Of a stretch of DNA of 64,000 bases, positions 36,819-45,970 are shown in pieces; position 1 is the stretch's first letter; each line of letters opens with the position of its first letter. The notes under the pieces are model-generated. The model had not been told where the DNA came from. It saw nothing but the letters and a program-made list of their open reading frames with translations, and made no database searches. The DNA is from an uncultured Caulobacterales bacterium. GTDB lineage: Bacteria > Pseudomonadota > Alphaproteobacteria > Caulobacterales > Maricaulaceae. The position numbers were made by a program, and so were the translations under genes. The stretch covers positions 1-64,000 of the forward strand of contig CALLIK010000004.1 in the NCBI GenBank assembly GCA_938009235.1. Direction: 5' to 3'.

Positions 36819-36933
36819 AGACACGGGACAGGTAGGAGCTCACCTTCTGGTACTGAGAGACGGTGGGGCTGATCATGTCTGGGTGAGACCAGACATGTGG
36901 GGCCTTTTGGAGTGAGAGCCGATCGCCGTGTCT
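36819..36933 (+). ncRNA. Candidate structured RNA in an intergenic region
   Basis: AGACACGG (36819-36826) pairs with CCGTGTCT (36926-36933), enclosing 99 nt. Inside, GCTCAC can pair with GTGAGAGC (one 2-nt bulge), and at the tip CATGTCTGG and CCAGACATG form a perfect 9-bp hairpin with a 6-nt loop (36874-36897). The strand is not certain. A TATACT about 50 bp upstream (36763-36770) could be a -10 element for the plus strand. I could not match it to 6S, SRP, RNase P or a known riboswitch. The remaining intergenic DNA (36628-37177) shows no convincing gene; a smaller hairpin (TTTCTGC/GCAGAAA) lies near 37150. Confidence 0.45.
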
Positions 36934-37177
36934 AATGGCATGACTTGCGAGGACAAACTGGCCGCTTCATCAAAAACCGTTGCCGCAGTGTATGTGGAGG
37001 GGTCTGACACACCAATCCACGGCCTTTGCGTAAAACAATATTTTCACTCTGGTATTCCATCGCGGGAGCCAGCACTGCGGGCAGTCCTAATTATAGGGAT
37101 ACGCATTTCAGTAGTCGCCCCAAAAGACGGGACGCGGCCGCGAGCGTTTCTGCTTGCAGAAAATGCGTTTGGAAACC

Positions 37178-37975
37178 TTAAAAGTTAAATTCGCCCACCA
37201 CTGGAACATGATCAGAAGGTTTCACGCCTTCGCGCGTCATTTTATGAATCTCAATCCCTGTGGCGCGATCAATGGCTTGCGGGGAGCACAGCAAGTGATC
37301 AATGCGAATGCCTAGGTTATTCTGCCATGCGCCGCCTTGGTAATCCCAAAAGGTGTACTCGCCGTCTTTACCGTTGAATTGGTCGAACATGTCATAGAGG
37401 CCGAGATGCAAGATGGCATGATAGGCATCATGCGTTTCTTGGCGGTAAGCGGCGTCGCCCCGCCATCCAATCGGGTCATGCGTATCGCCCGCGCGCGGGA
37501 TGACGTTATAATCACCTGCGAGCACGAGCGGCTCTTCATGTATCAAGAGCTCGGCAGCATGGGCGCGAAGGCGGTTCATCCAGGCTAGCTTATAGGCATA
37601 TTTGGCCGTTTGTACGCCTTCCTCTTCCACAGGGTTTCCATTGGGTAGATAGATAGAGGCAACACGCACCGCACCGCGATCTGTTGGAATGACGGCTTCG
37701 ATATAACGGGCTTGCTCGTCCGTGTCGTCGCCGGGTAATCCGCGCCGTACATCTTCCATTGGACGTTTTGAGAGGAGGGCAACGCCGTTATAACTCTTCT
37801 GGCCGTAGGTCTCGATGTTGTAGCCAAGGGCTTCGATTTCCAGACGCGGGAAACTGTCGTCCATTGTCTTGATTTCTTGTAAGCATGCGACGTCAGGCTG
37901 TTCGGCCTCTAGCCAAGCCGTCACGGCATGTAGGCGCGCCTTGATTGAGTTCACATTCCATGTAGCGATTTTCAT
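37178..37975 (-). CDS. xthA: Exodeoxyribonuclease III
   Basis: 265 aa endonuclease/exonuclease/phosphatase fold. MKIATWNVNSIKARL, CLQEIKTMDD (metal-binding Glu), YNGVALLSK, LAGDYNVIP (catalytic Asp/Asn), and the C-terminal RIDHLLCS and PSDHVPVV with the catalytic His. AP endonuclease and 3'-5' exonuclease of base-excision repair. Follows the J-like protein gene by 21 nt on the same strand. Confidence 0.96.
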   Translation of the reverse strand: MKIATWNVNSIKARLHAVTAWLEAEQPDVACLQEIKTMDDSFPRLEIEALGYNIETYGQKSYNGVALLSKRPMEDVRRGLPGDDTDEQARYIEAVIPTDRGAVRVASIYLPNGNPVEEEGVQTAKYAYKLAWMNRLRAHAAELLIHEEPLVLAGDYNVIPRAGDTHDPIGWRGDAAYRQETHDAYHAILHLGLYDMFDQFNGKDGEYTFWDYQGGAWQNNLGIRIDHLLCSPQAIDRATGIEIHKMTREGVKPSDHVPVVGEFNF

Positions 37976-37996
37976 AAGGGGTAACTTTCGAATCGC

Positions 37997-38872
37997 TTAG
38001 GTCAGGAAATCTGCGAAGATAGCGAGCGCGATGAGTAAACCGAGGGCAGGCCAGAACCAACGACCAAGGGCAGTTGGCGCACTGGGTGGAGGCATATTGG
38101 ATTCGAACGTCGGTGTGTCTTGGCGCGTAAGCCTCATGCGCCGGTTTAGCCACTCAATTTGGTTAGATTTTTGATAACTCATTTGACTGACTTCATCCCA
38201 GCTCATCGTTTTGAAAAGCGAGGCTGAGAGTGATGGCGAGAGTTTTTGAGGGAGTTTTTCGGGTTGATCAAAATGCGGTGTGTCTTGATCATAGTACCCA
38301 TGAAAGCGGAGGATCGCATTCATCAGTAAATCTTCGAAATCAACGTAGTCATCAATGTCCAACTGTCGCGCTGTCCTGAAAAGTTGGTTCCATTTGTCTC
38401 GGTCGTTGTAGTTATCCGGTGTGTCTAGCAAGTCTTCGATGTCTTTCTGCAAGGCAGGAGCTTGCGGGACATTTGGCTTTGGGGCTGTGTTGAACTGAAC
38501 GGGCGCTTCAAGAGATGGTGTGGGTCCAATGGAATAGCTTGTTGGGCTAGGCTCTACGGGGACGTCAGGAATCATATCGCCATAGGTGAGAGATCTCGTA
38601 TTTAATTCTGGGTCGACAACTTCATTAGGTGACACTTCATCAGTTGAGGCTGGCGCTGCCTCTTGTACAGCTTCCCATTCCGCCTTTTGCGCCGCATGTT
38701 CAAGCATGGCGAGGGCTGTGTCATGTGCGTCCCGTAGGCGCATGAACCCTTCAGGGTCGTCTTCTGGTCGGGTCTGTTTGAGCTGACGAGAATAGGCGCG
38801 CTTGACCTCTTTGCGGTCCTGCGGAGCGGCCTCAAGACCTAAGGTCACGTAATAAGGTTCGTGTTTTGCCAT
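37997..38872 (-). CDS. J-domain-like protein with C-terminal membrane anchor
   Basis: 291 aa. The N-terminal ~60 residues resemble a J domain (YYVTLGLEAAPQDRKEVKRAYSRQLKQ ... FMRLRDAHDTALAML), but the essential HPD tripeptide position reads RPE (QTRPEDDPEGF). A long proline-rich linker leads to a second helical region and a single C-terminal membrane segment (FWPALGLLIALAIFADFL). It starts 4 nt after the Hsp70 gene stop, so it is the likely co-chaperone partner, comparable to the DjlB/DjlC-HscC arrangement of E. coli. Confidence 0.7.
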   Translation of the reverse strand: MAKHEPYYVTLGLEAAPQDRKEVKRAYSRQLKQTRPEDDPEGFMRLRDAHDTALAMLEHAAQKAEWEAVQEAAPASTDEVSPNEVVDPELNTRSLTYGDMIPDVPVEPSPTSYSIGPTPSLEAPVQFNTAPKPNVPQAPALQKDIEDLLDTPDNYNDRDKWNQLFRTARQLDIDDYVDFEDLLMNAILRFHGYYDQDTPHFDQPEKLPQKLSPSLSASLFKTMSWDEVSQMSYQKSNQIEWLNRRMRLTRQDTPTFESNMPPPSAPTALGRWFWPALGLLIALAIFADFLT

Positions 38873-38875
38873 GGA

Positions 38876-40576
38876 CTAAAACACGTCCATATTGTCGAGT
38901 TGATCTAGGAAGGCCGTGACGTCGTTTCGGGCGAGTTTAATGTCGGTGTCGTTTTGCTTACTTAGAACTTGCTCGAATTGAACGAGATTATGTTCAATGG
39001 CGGAGCGTACATCGCCGAGGTGGTTTTCATAGGCGGCTTTCAAACGATTGATGATAGCTGCGTTTTCGCCAACGTCGCGTGGATGGATCTTCAATTTATC
39101 CAAGGCTTTTAACCGGGTTTCGATTTCAGCTTGGCTGAGGCTACCAGGATTGCCTTCCAAGATAAGCTGCTTGGTTACGCCTGTTTCGACAACGGTCACG
39201 AGGACCTCTAATACGCCCGAGACATCATAGGTGAAGCGGATGTCAAAATCCTGATGCTTGCCTTTTTCCTTTGGCAACCAAACGGTGATTTCGCCGAGAG
39301 GGACATTGTCCTCAACACGCGGGCTTTCACCTTGATAGACTTGAATGCCGACCTTGTCTTGTCCCGGCCGCGTCGTGGAATTACGAACGACGCGCGAGGC
39401 AGGAATGACAGTATTGCGCTCGATAATGGGTTGGAAATAACCGCCTTCATATTGGTTCGGTCCGACTTCGCGGGAGATCGCTGTGCCAAGTGTGAACGGA
39501 CTAACATCTGTCATGACGATGTCTTCTAACGCTTCATGGCGGTCTAGCAGGCCAGATTGCACGCCTGTTCCGAGCGCGATGACTTCGTCTGGGTCGAGGC
39601 TGTGTTCTGGAAATTTCTTGAGCAAGCGCGTCACCATGGCTCTGATGACGGGCATACGCGTTGCGCCGCCGACGAGGATAATGCGTTCAATGTCTGAACT
39701 CCGAAGTCCCGCATCTGAGATGGCGCGCTGTAGAGGCATGCGCATTCTGGACTGTAATTTTTGCGTTAGCTCTTCAAATTTAGGGCGATCAATCGTGAGT
39801 TCTTTTTCGCGCTTGCCCTGTAGGTATTTGACCGTGACATCAGTTTTTTCTGAGAGAGCAAATTTGGCTTTGTTCGCGAGATCGCGCAGGCGGCCTAAAT
39901 CTGTGGGTTTCATTTTCTCGCGAGTGGTTTCAAGTTGCGCAATGAAGTGATCTTCCACCGCAGTTGTAAAGTCTTCACCGCCCAAGAAGGCATCGCCCGC
40001 GCTGGAGCGCACTTCCATGACGCCATCAAAGATTTCCAAAATTGAGACGTCAAATGTTCCGCCACCTAAATCAATTACGAGGATGGTGTTCTCGTCATCC
40101 TTCGCGGATAGGCCGTAAGCGAGGGCGGCTGCAGTGGGTTCGTTGATCAGGCGTTCGACTTTGAGGCCAGCCATTTTACCCGCAGCGTAAGTTGCCTTGC
40201 GTTGGATGTCGTTGAAATAGGCAGGCACAGAGATAATGGCGCGGTCAACAGTTTCGCCCAAAAAGGCTTCTGCGTCGGCTTTGAGTGAGCGCAGGACGAG
40301 GGCGGAGAGGTCTTCCGCTTTGTACTGCGTCTTGCCTAATGGGTGCTGTTTGGCCGTCCCCATTGCGCGCTTAAATCTCGCCACAGTCTTTTCTGGATGT
40401 GTGATCAAACGGTGTTTCGCGGCTTCGCCCACCAAGACATCACCTTTGTCTGAGAGGCCCACAACAGAAGGGGTCAAAAAGCTCCCTGCGCCATTTGCAA
40501 TCAGTTTCGGGCCTTCATCCGTGAAGACTGAAATAAGAGAGTTGGTCGTGCCGAGGTCAATGCCGACGAGTGCCAT
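38876..40576 (-). CDS. HscC-like Hsp70 chaperone
   Basis: 566 aa from the ATG at 40576 ([18 protein letters not shown]), the natural Hsp70 start; the track ORF adds 41 residues. Nucleotide-binding domain: [46 protein letters not shown]. The substrate-binding domain is present but the lid is short, and the end (LDNMDVF) lacks the DnaK EEVD-like tail. Length and the adjacent membrane-anchored J-like gene fit the HscC branch. It would assist folding of specific, unknown clients. Confidence 0.85.
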   Translation of the reverse strand: MALVGIDLGTTNSLISVFTDEGPKLIANGAGSFLTPSVVGLSDKGDVLVGEAAKHRLITHPEKTVARFKRAMGTAKQHPLGKTQYKAEDLSALVLRSLKADAEAFLGETVDRAIISVPAYFNDIQRKATYAAGKMAGLKVERLINEPTAAALAYGLSAKDDENTILVIDLGGGTFDVSILEIFDGVMEVRSSAGDAFLGGEDFTTAVEDHFIAQLETTREKMKPTDLGRLRDLANKAKFALSEKTDVTVKYLQGKREKELTIDRPKFEELTQKLQSRMRMPLQRAISDAGLRSSDIERIILVGGATRMPVIRAMVTRLLKKFPEHSLDPDEVIALGTGVQSGLLDRHEALEDIVMTDVSPFTLGTAISREVGPNQYEGGYFQPIIERNTVIPASRVVRNSTTRPGQDKVGIQVYQGESPRVEDNVPLGEITVWLPKEKGKHQDFDIRFTYDVSGVLEVLVTVVETGVTKQLILEGNPGSLSQAEIETRLKALDKLKIHPRDVGENAAIINRLKAAYENHLGDVRSAIEHNLVQFEQVLSKQNDTDIKLARNDVTAFLDQLDNMDVF

Positions 40577-40783
40577 GAAGATGAGCCTTTGAAGTGATAA
40601 TCCTATGCTTTTCGTCCCGTTTGGTTGGAACGAAGTCAAGGCCGGTCCCTCTAATAGCTGTAAAATTACGTGTAGAATTTTTGAACTACCGTTTTCCAAT
40701 CGTCATTGTGTTGAGGTAGGTCAGTAAGAGGTTTTAGGCATGATGAATGAAGTCATGAACTGGATACAGGCTTATGTCTGACC

Positions 40784-41317
40784 TTAAGACTTGAGAACAC
40801 TATCCGCAGCGGCTTCGAAAACACTATTATCTTTGAGGCTGTCTGAGGCGATTAATGCGCCTGCTAATGTGGCGACACCCGCTTTTGCTCGTGAGGGGGC
40901 GTTTTCAAAGCCTGCGTCTTGATAAGCGTCAGTTAGCCAATTGATATTGCTTTGAAAGAAGTTGGCGACTGAAGAGTTGACGTCTTCGGGAAGGCTGCGG
41001 GCTTCTGCGCCTAAGACCACGCAAAGGCACAGAAGCTCTTGTTCAATAAGCGCGTTGCGATGAAGGTCTATAAAGGCTTCGATTTTTTCAATCGGGTTTG
41101 CCGCGTTTTCTGTCGCGCTATTTAGAGCGGTGCGGAAATTTTCCGAATACCGCTTCACTAGCTCTAAGCCTAGGTCCGCCTTTTTAGGGAAGTGGTAGTG
41201 CAAGCTTGCGCTTTTAATACCGATTTCGCCTGCAATTTCACGAAATGAAACTGCATTATATCCGCGTGCGCGCATGCTGGTTTCAGCGATATCTAAAATG
41301 CGTTCTCGTTGGCTCAT
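40784..41317 (-). CDS. TetR-family transcriptional regulator
   Basis: 177 aa from the ATG at 41317 (MSQRERILDIAETSMRARGYN). The helix-turn-helix is VSFREIAGEIGIKSASLHYHFPKKADL, typical of TetR/AcrR. The ligand domain contains ELLCLCVVLGAEARSLP, as in the group related to YcdC/AcrR-like cell-density regulators. It is divergent from the bicupin gene with a palindrome between them, so it probably represses one or both. Confidence 0.9.
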   Translation of the reverse strand: MSQRERILDIAETSMRARGYNAVSFREIAGEIGIKSASLHYHFPKKADLGLELVKRYSENFRTALNSATENAANPIEKIEAFIDLHRNALIEQELLCLCVVLGAEARSLPEDVNSSVANFFQSNINWLTDAYQDAGFENAPSRAKAGVATLAGALIASDSLKDNSVFEAAADSVLKS

Positions 41318-41357
41318 GATTATTGTTTGACTTAAATTATAGAAGAAAACAAGCTTG

Positions 41358-41373
41358 CCTATCATGTGATAGG
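41358..41373. promoter_or_regulatory. TetR-type operator palindrome
   Basis: CCTATCA-TG-TGATAGG, a perfect 16-bp inverted repeat, lies 41 bp before the tetR start and 91 bp before the divergent bicupin gene. Size and position fit a TetR-dimer operator. Binding is inferred. Confidence 0.6.
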
Positions 41374-41463
41374 TTGTTATTTGCGTCGGCGTAAATCAGT
41401 TGAATGAAGCTTCTATACGCCAGTATGTTTTAGGCCTGTATTCGAGCCACATAGGAGAGCGAT

Positions 41464-42120
41464 ATGCACTTGAATGCTGACTTTAGTCAACGCGTCGCAA
41501 TCGATACAAATGCGATGGCGTGGGAGAAATCCCCTATGGTAGGTGTAGAGCGCCGAAAGCTTGACCGCATTGGAGACGAAGTTGCACGCGCGACCTCACT
41601 GGTTCGATATGCGCCTGAGTCTTATTTTAGTGAACATACGCATAGTGGGGGCGAAGAGTTCTTCGTTCTTGAGGGCGTCTTCTCTGATGAACATGGCGAC
41701 TATCCAGCCGGTACATATGTCCGCAACCCGATAGGGACAGCGCATACGCCGCATTCCAAAGATGGGTGCGTAATTTTTGTGAAACTTCAGCAATTCGTTG
41801 AAAGTGACACAGAACAGTTTTCAATCAATACGCGTGACGCAAAATTCTCACCTGGGCAAGTGCCTGGCCTGAGTGTTCTGCATCTGCACAGCCATGAAGG
41901 CGAGAGTTGCGCGTTGGTACGTTGGGCACCGGGCACGAAGTTTGCGCCTCATCGTCATTTTGGAGGCGAAGAAATCCTTGTGCTGGAGGGGACTTTCCAA
42001 GACGAAATGGGCGATTACCCCAAAGGGACATGGCTCCGCAGCCCGCATATGTCGCAACATAATCCGTTCAGCGACGAAGGTTGTCTCATCTATGTGAAGA
42101 CGGGGCATCTGCCAGACTGA
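41464..42120 (+). CDS. Two-domain cupin protein, ChrR-like
   Basis: 218 aa made of two similar cupin units: SYFSEHTHSGGEEFFVLEGVFSDEHGDYPAGTYVRNP and TKFAPHRHFGGEEILVLEGTFQDEMGDYPKGTWLRSP. Both keep the H-x-H ... G-G-E-E metal-binding pattern of the ChrR cupin (anti-sigma factor) family, but the N-terminal zinc anti-sigma domain of ChrR is absent. AGGAG lies about 7 nt upstream. Possible peroxide or singlet-oxygen related role by family only. Divergent from the TetR gene. Confidence 0.8.
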   Translation: MHLNADFSQRVAIDTNAMAWEKSPMVGVERRKLDRIGDEVARATSLVRYAPESYFSEHTHSGGEEFFVLEGVFSDEHGDYPAGTYVRNPIGTAHTPHSKDGCVIFVKLQQFVESDTEQFSINTRDAKFSPGQVPGLSVLHLHSHEGESCALVRWAPGTKFAPHRHFGGEEILVLEGTFQDEMGDYPKGTWLRSPHMSQHNPFSDEGCLIYVKTGHLPD

Positions 42121-42213
42121 CCTGATATAGACCGTTAGGGGCAAAACACTTGCAATTTTGGCGCTTTGCCGACATATCGCGCGTCAAATCATCCCTTTAA
42201 AGACGAGCGTAAT

Positions 42214-43872
42214 ATGGCCCGCCAATTTTGCTACCACATGCAAGGTCTGACGAAGAAATTCGGCAATAAGACCATTCTAGATAATGTGCATCTTTCCTTT
42301 TATCCTGATGCCAAAATTGGCCTGATCGGTGTGAACGGTGCAGGTAAGTCGACCTTGATGAAAGTTATGGCTGGCGTCGACACCGAAGTGACAGGTGAGC
42401 ATTGGGCCGCCGAGGGCACAAAGGTCGGTTATCTTCCTCAAGAACCTAAGCTCGATATGGATAAGACGGTTTGGGAAAATGTGATCGAAGGCTGTGAAGA
42501 TAAGCAGATTTTTGACGCCTATAACAAAGTCGCTGTGGATATGGCGACAGAATATACCGACGAGTTGATGGAGAAGATGACGGCTCTGCAAGAGCAAGTC
42601 GACGCGCGCGATGCGTGGGATATCGATTCTAAGATTGAAATGGCGATGCAAGCTTTGCGTTGTGCACCCAAGGAAAGCCCAGTGACATCACTGTCGGGCG
42701 GTGAGTCTCGCCGTGTTGCTCTGTGTCAGTTGCTTCTGTCGAAACCTGATCTTCTTTTGCTCGATGAGCCAACCAACCATTTGGATGCTGAAACTGTCGC
42801 ATGGTTAGAGAGCTATCTCGTCGCGTATAAAGGCGCGATCATTCTGATTACCCATGATCGCTACTTCCTAGACAACATCACAAATTGGACTCTCGAAGTT
42901 GACCGTGGCCGGACCTATCCGCACGAAGGTAACTATTCGTCTTGGTTGGGCGCAAAAGCCAAACGTATGGACCAAGAGGGCCGCGAAGGGGATTCCAAGA
43001 CGAAAGCGCTTAAGCGCGAACTAGAATGGATCCGTTCAAACCCGAAAGCGCGCCAGACGAAATCCAAAGCGCGTATTAGTGCCTATGAAGAGCTACGTAA
43101 TTCTGCAGATACCGAAGTTGTGTCTCATGCTGAAATTCGTATCCCGATGGGTCAGCGCATGGGTAACATCGTTGTTGAAGCTGATAATGTGTCCAAAGGA
43201 TTCGGCGACAAGCTCTTGATTAAGGATTTGTCCTTTAAGCTTCCACGCGGCGGTATTGTAGGCGTAATTGGTCCAAACGGTGCGGGTAAAACCACATTGT
43301 TCAAAATGATCACAGGCGAAGAGCAACCTGATGACGGTACGTTCAAGGTCGGCGAGACTGTTGAACTTGGCTATGTTGACCAAAACCGTGCGGCGCTCGA
43401 CCCTTCCAAGAACATCTGGGAAGCCATTTCCGATGGTCTGGACATCATTGTTATGGGTAAACGCGAAGTTCCATCCCGAGCTTATGTTGGGTCCTTCAAC
43501 TTTAAAGGTACTGATCAACAGAAGAATGTTGGACAGCTTTCGGGCGGTGAGCGTAACCGCGTGAACTTGGCGAAAATGCTAACGAAGCCTGCGAACTTAC
43601 TACTGCTCGATGAGCCAACCAACGATTTGGACCGTGAGACATTGTCGTCCCTCGAAATTGCCTTGGAAAAATTCCCAGGCTGCGCCGTGGTCATCTCGCA
43701 TGATCGCTTCTTCCTCGACCGTGTTGCCACACATATCCTTGCCTATGAAGGTGACAGCCATGTTGAATGGTTCGAAGGTAACTTCGCGGATTACATCGAA
43801 GACAAAAAGCGTCGCCTCGGTCCTGATGCCGACATGCCGAAGAAGCTGAAATTTGTGAAGTTTGATCGCTAA
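42214..43872 (+). CDS. ettA: ABC-F translation factor EttA
   Basis: 552 aa from the ATG at 42214 (MARQFCYHMQGLTKKFG); the track ORF starts 16 codons earlier at a TTG. Two ABC domains: Walker A GVNGAGKST and GPNGAGKTT, signatures LSGGESRR and LSGGERNR, Walker B LLLLDEPTNHLD and LLLLDEPTNDLD. The interdomain linker has the EttA arm (DAYNKVAVDMATEYTDELMEKMTAL within domain 1). Length matches E. coli EttA (555 aa). Binds the ribosomal E site and gates the first peptide bond according to energy state. Confidence 0.94.
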   Translation: MARQFCYHMQGLTKKFGNKTILDNVHLSFYPDAKIGLIGVNGAGKSTLMKVMAGVDTEVTGEHWAAEGTKVGYLPQEPKLDMDKTVWENVIEGCEDKQIFDAYNKVAVDMATEYTDELMEKMTALQEQVDARDAWDIDSKIEMAMQALRCAPKESPVTSLSGGESRRVALCQLLLSKPDLLLLDEPTNHLDAETVAWLESYLVAYKGAIILITHDRYFLDNITNWTLEVDRGRTYPHEGNYSSWLGAKAKRMDQEGREGDSKTKALKRELEWIRSNPKARQTKSKARISAYEELRNSADTEVVSHAEIRIPMGQRMGNIVVEADNVSKGFGDKLLIKDLSFKLPRGGIVGVIGPNGAGKTTLFKMITGEEQPDDGTFKVGETVELGYVDQNRAALDPSKNIWEAISDGLDIIVMGKREVPSRAYVGSFNFKGTDQQKNVGQLSGGERNRVNLAKMLTKPANLLLLDEPTNDLDRETLSSLEIALEKFPGCAVVISHDRFFLDRVATHILAYEGDSHVEWFEGNFADYIEDKKRRLGPDADMPKKLKFVKFDR

Positions 43873-43885
43873 TTAATTGAAGACG

Positions 43886-43918
43886 GGTCGGGTTAATCCG
43901 ACCTTAGGCCGTTTTTGA
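43886..43918 (+). terminator. Possible terminator after ettA
   Basis: GGTCGG-GTTAAT-CCGACC forms a 6-bp GC-rich stem 14 nt after the stop, with TTTTT about 10 nt beyond it. Moderate support. Confidence 0.45.
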
Positions 43919-43993
43919 TACAGTCTGAAGCATGGAATTGCTTCAGATACCTAACGAGTACGAAATTAGAGGTACTTGACAAAGAGTAAGCGA

Positions 43994-45913
43994 ATGGCGT
44001 TTCATGACTTTATGAAATACTTTGTGCCGTTAGGTTTTTTGTTCTTAAGCGGCTGCTCTCAAGTGGCTCAAGAGTCCTCTTATCTTACGCCTCCACCTAT
44101 TATTGTAGATCAGTTTGGTTATTTGCCGGCACTCGACAAAATTGCGATTATTAAAGATCCAATAATTGGTTTTGATGCGGGTCAGTCTTTCACACCTAGT
44201 CAGCGCTTTAGCGTCATAGACCAAAAGACGGGTATGTCCGTTTTTACAGGAGAGCCAAAGGCTTGGAATGATGGCGAAGTAGACGATGTATCTGGTGATC
44301 GCGTATGGCGATTTGATTTCTCATCTGTGCGTACGCCTGGACATTATGTCATACGAGATATTGAACAGGGCGTAGATAGTTATGAGTTTGAAGTTTCCAC
44401 TACGGTCTATAAACCTGTTTTAAAGGCTGCCTTTAAGACTCTATATTTACAGCGTGCTGGATTTGAAAAACGTCCACCATTTGTTGACGCAGCCTTTCAA
44501 GATAAAGCCAGTCATTTACGTAAAGGGCAAGACCCTCAAGCGCGCCTCTTTAACAGTATGAACGACAAATCTACGGAACGGGATTTGCGCGGCGGCTGGT
44601 ATGATGCGGGCGATTATAACAAGTACACGAGTTGGACCGCTAATTGTATCATGCAGTTATTGGCCGCTTATTTAGAAAACCCAACAGTTTGGACCGATGA
44701 TTTTGGTATCCCAGAATCCGGCAATGGAACCCCTGACATCTTGGACGAAGTTAAATGGGGTCTAGATTGGCTTGAACGTATGCAGAATGAAGATGGCGCC
44801 ATGCTGTCCGTCATGAGCTTGGCCTCTGCATCGCCGCCGTCTGCTGCAAAGGGATCAAGCAGATATGGCCCACCAAACTCATCTGCAACGATGACTTCAG
44901 CTGGCGCATTCGCTATGGCGGCTAAAGTTTATGGCGAGATAACTGGATTTGGTGTTGACTCGCAGCGGTATACTGACCGTGCAGAAAAAGCTTGGCGTTG
45001 GGTTGAGGTGAATCCGCGTGTTAAATTTTACAATAATGACACCCGAAGTGACTCTGTGGGCCTCGGTGCAGGCCAGCAAGAGGTTGAAGCAGATCGTATG
45101 GCGAAGAAAATGCTGATCTCCGCTATTCATATGTCAGCCTTGAAGCAAGACACTTATTATCACCGCGTGGTTGAAAGTATTTACGCTAAAGTAAAACCAA
45201 TGAACGCGGATACGCCGAATGGATTTGAAGGTAATATGGCCTTTGATATGCTTTATTATGCTGGATTGCCAGCGACTCCCAAAGCGTTCGCCAAGCAAGT
45301 TAAATCTGATTATACCTCCAATGTTTTGAATGCTTATAATGCTTGGCCAGTTATCAAGAACGATAAAGGTGCCTATAGGGCGAAAGTTGATGGATACTGG
45401 TGGGGAAGTAATTCTACAAAAATAAGGCGTGGTGAAGTCTTCACCCAAGCTATTCAAGCGAATGTTGGCGATGCGTCAAAGTTAGACTATCTGAATGCGG
45501 CGGTGGATTATGTGCATTATATTCATGGGGTGAACCCTCTGAATAAAACCTACTTGTCAAATATGGGCGAACTCGGTGCAGAGAATTCAGTCACTGAATT
45601 TTACCACTCATGGTTTGCAGATGGTACAGACTGGGACACAGTTGGAGCGTCTAAATATGGTCCAGCACCTGGTTTCCTCGTAGGAGGGGCTAACGCTGGG
45701 TATGAACGTGATTCTTGCTGCGACAATGTCTGCGGTGGCACGGGGGCAAAAATGTGCAAAATACCCGTTCATTCGCCTCCGAGTGGGCAACCGCCAGCCA
45801 AGTCGTACACTGACTTCAATGAAGGGTGGCCAATCAATAGCTGGGCTGTGACGGAAAGCTCTAACAGATATCAAGTCAACTATATTCGATTGTTGTCTAA
45901 GTTTTCTCGATAG
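43994..45913 (+). CDS. Glycoside hydrolase family 9 lipoprotein
   Basis: 639 aa from the ATG at 43994; lipoprotein signal with lipobox LSGC. N-terminal Ig-like cellulase domain (IIVDQFGYLPALDKIAII ... PGHYVIRD), then the GH9 (alpha/alpha)6 catalytic domain: GGWYDAGDYNKYTSW (catalytic Asp pair), LDEVKWGLDWLERMQNEDGAML, YVHYIHGVNPLNKTYLSNMG, EFYHSWFADG. The end NEGWPINSWAVTESSNRYQ carries the likely catalytic acid Glu. Would cut beta-1,4-glucan or related glycans at the cell surface. Slightly more A/T-rich than its neighbours. Confidence 0.9.
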   Translation: MAFHDFMKYFVPLGFLFLSGCSQVAQESSYLTPPPIIVDQFGYLPALDKIAIIKDPIIGFDAGQSFTPSQRFSVIDQKTGMSVFTGEPKAWNDGEVDDVSGDRVWRFDFSSVRTPGHYVIRDIEQGVDSYEFEVSTTVYKPVLKAAFKTLYLQRAGFEKRPPFVDAAFQDKASHLRKGQDPQARLFNSMNDKSTERDLRGGWYDAGDYNKYTSWTANCIMQLLAAYLENPTVWTDDFGIPESGNGTPDILDEVKWGLDWLERMQNEDGAMLSVMSLASASPPSAAKGSSRYGPPNSSATMTSAGAFAMAAKVYGEITGFGVDSQRYTDRAEKAWRWVEVNPRVKFYNNDTRSDSVGLGAGQQEVEADRMAKKMLISAIHMSALKQDTYYHRVVESIYAKVKPMNADTPNGFEGNMAFDMLYYAGLPATPKAFAKQVKSDYTSNVLNAYNAWPVIKNDKGAYRAKVDGYWWGSNSTKIRRGEVFTQAIQANVGDASKLDYLNAAVDYVHYIHGVNPLNKTYLSNMGELGAENSVTEFYHSWFADGTDWDTVGASKYGPAPGFLVGGANAGYERDSCCDNVCGGTGAKMCKIPVHSPPSGQPPAKSYTDFNEGWPINSWAVTESSNRYQVNYIRLLSKFSR

Positions 45914-45970
45914 AGGTCATATAAAGATTTTTTTATATACTTTTGTGTGGAGACTGCCTAGAACCGTTTT

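Noticed and set aside
36819-36933. Assignment of the structured segment as a TPP riboswitch because of CTGAGA and CTGATC
   Set aside because: The spacing and other conserved thi-box bases are absent, and the next plus-strand gene is far away.
36928-37188. 86-aa ORF starting with GTG in the xthA-side intergenic region
   Set aside because: No ribosome site, no recognisable pattern, and its start lies inside the closing stem of the candidate RNA.
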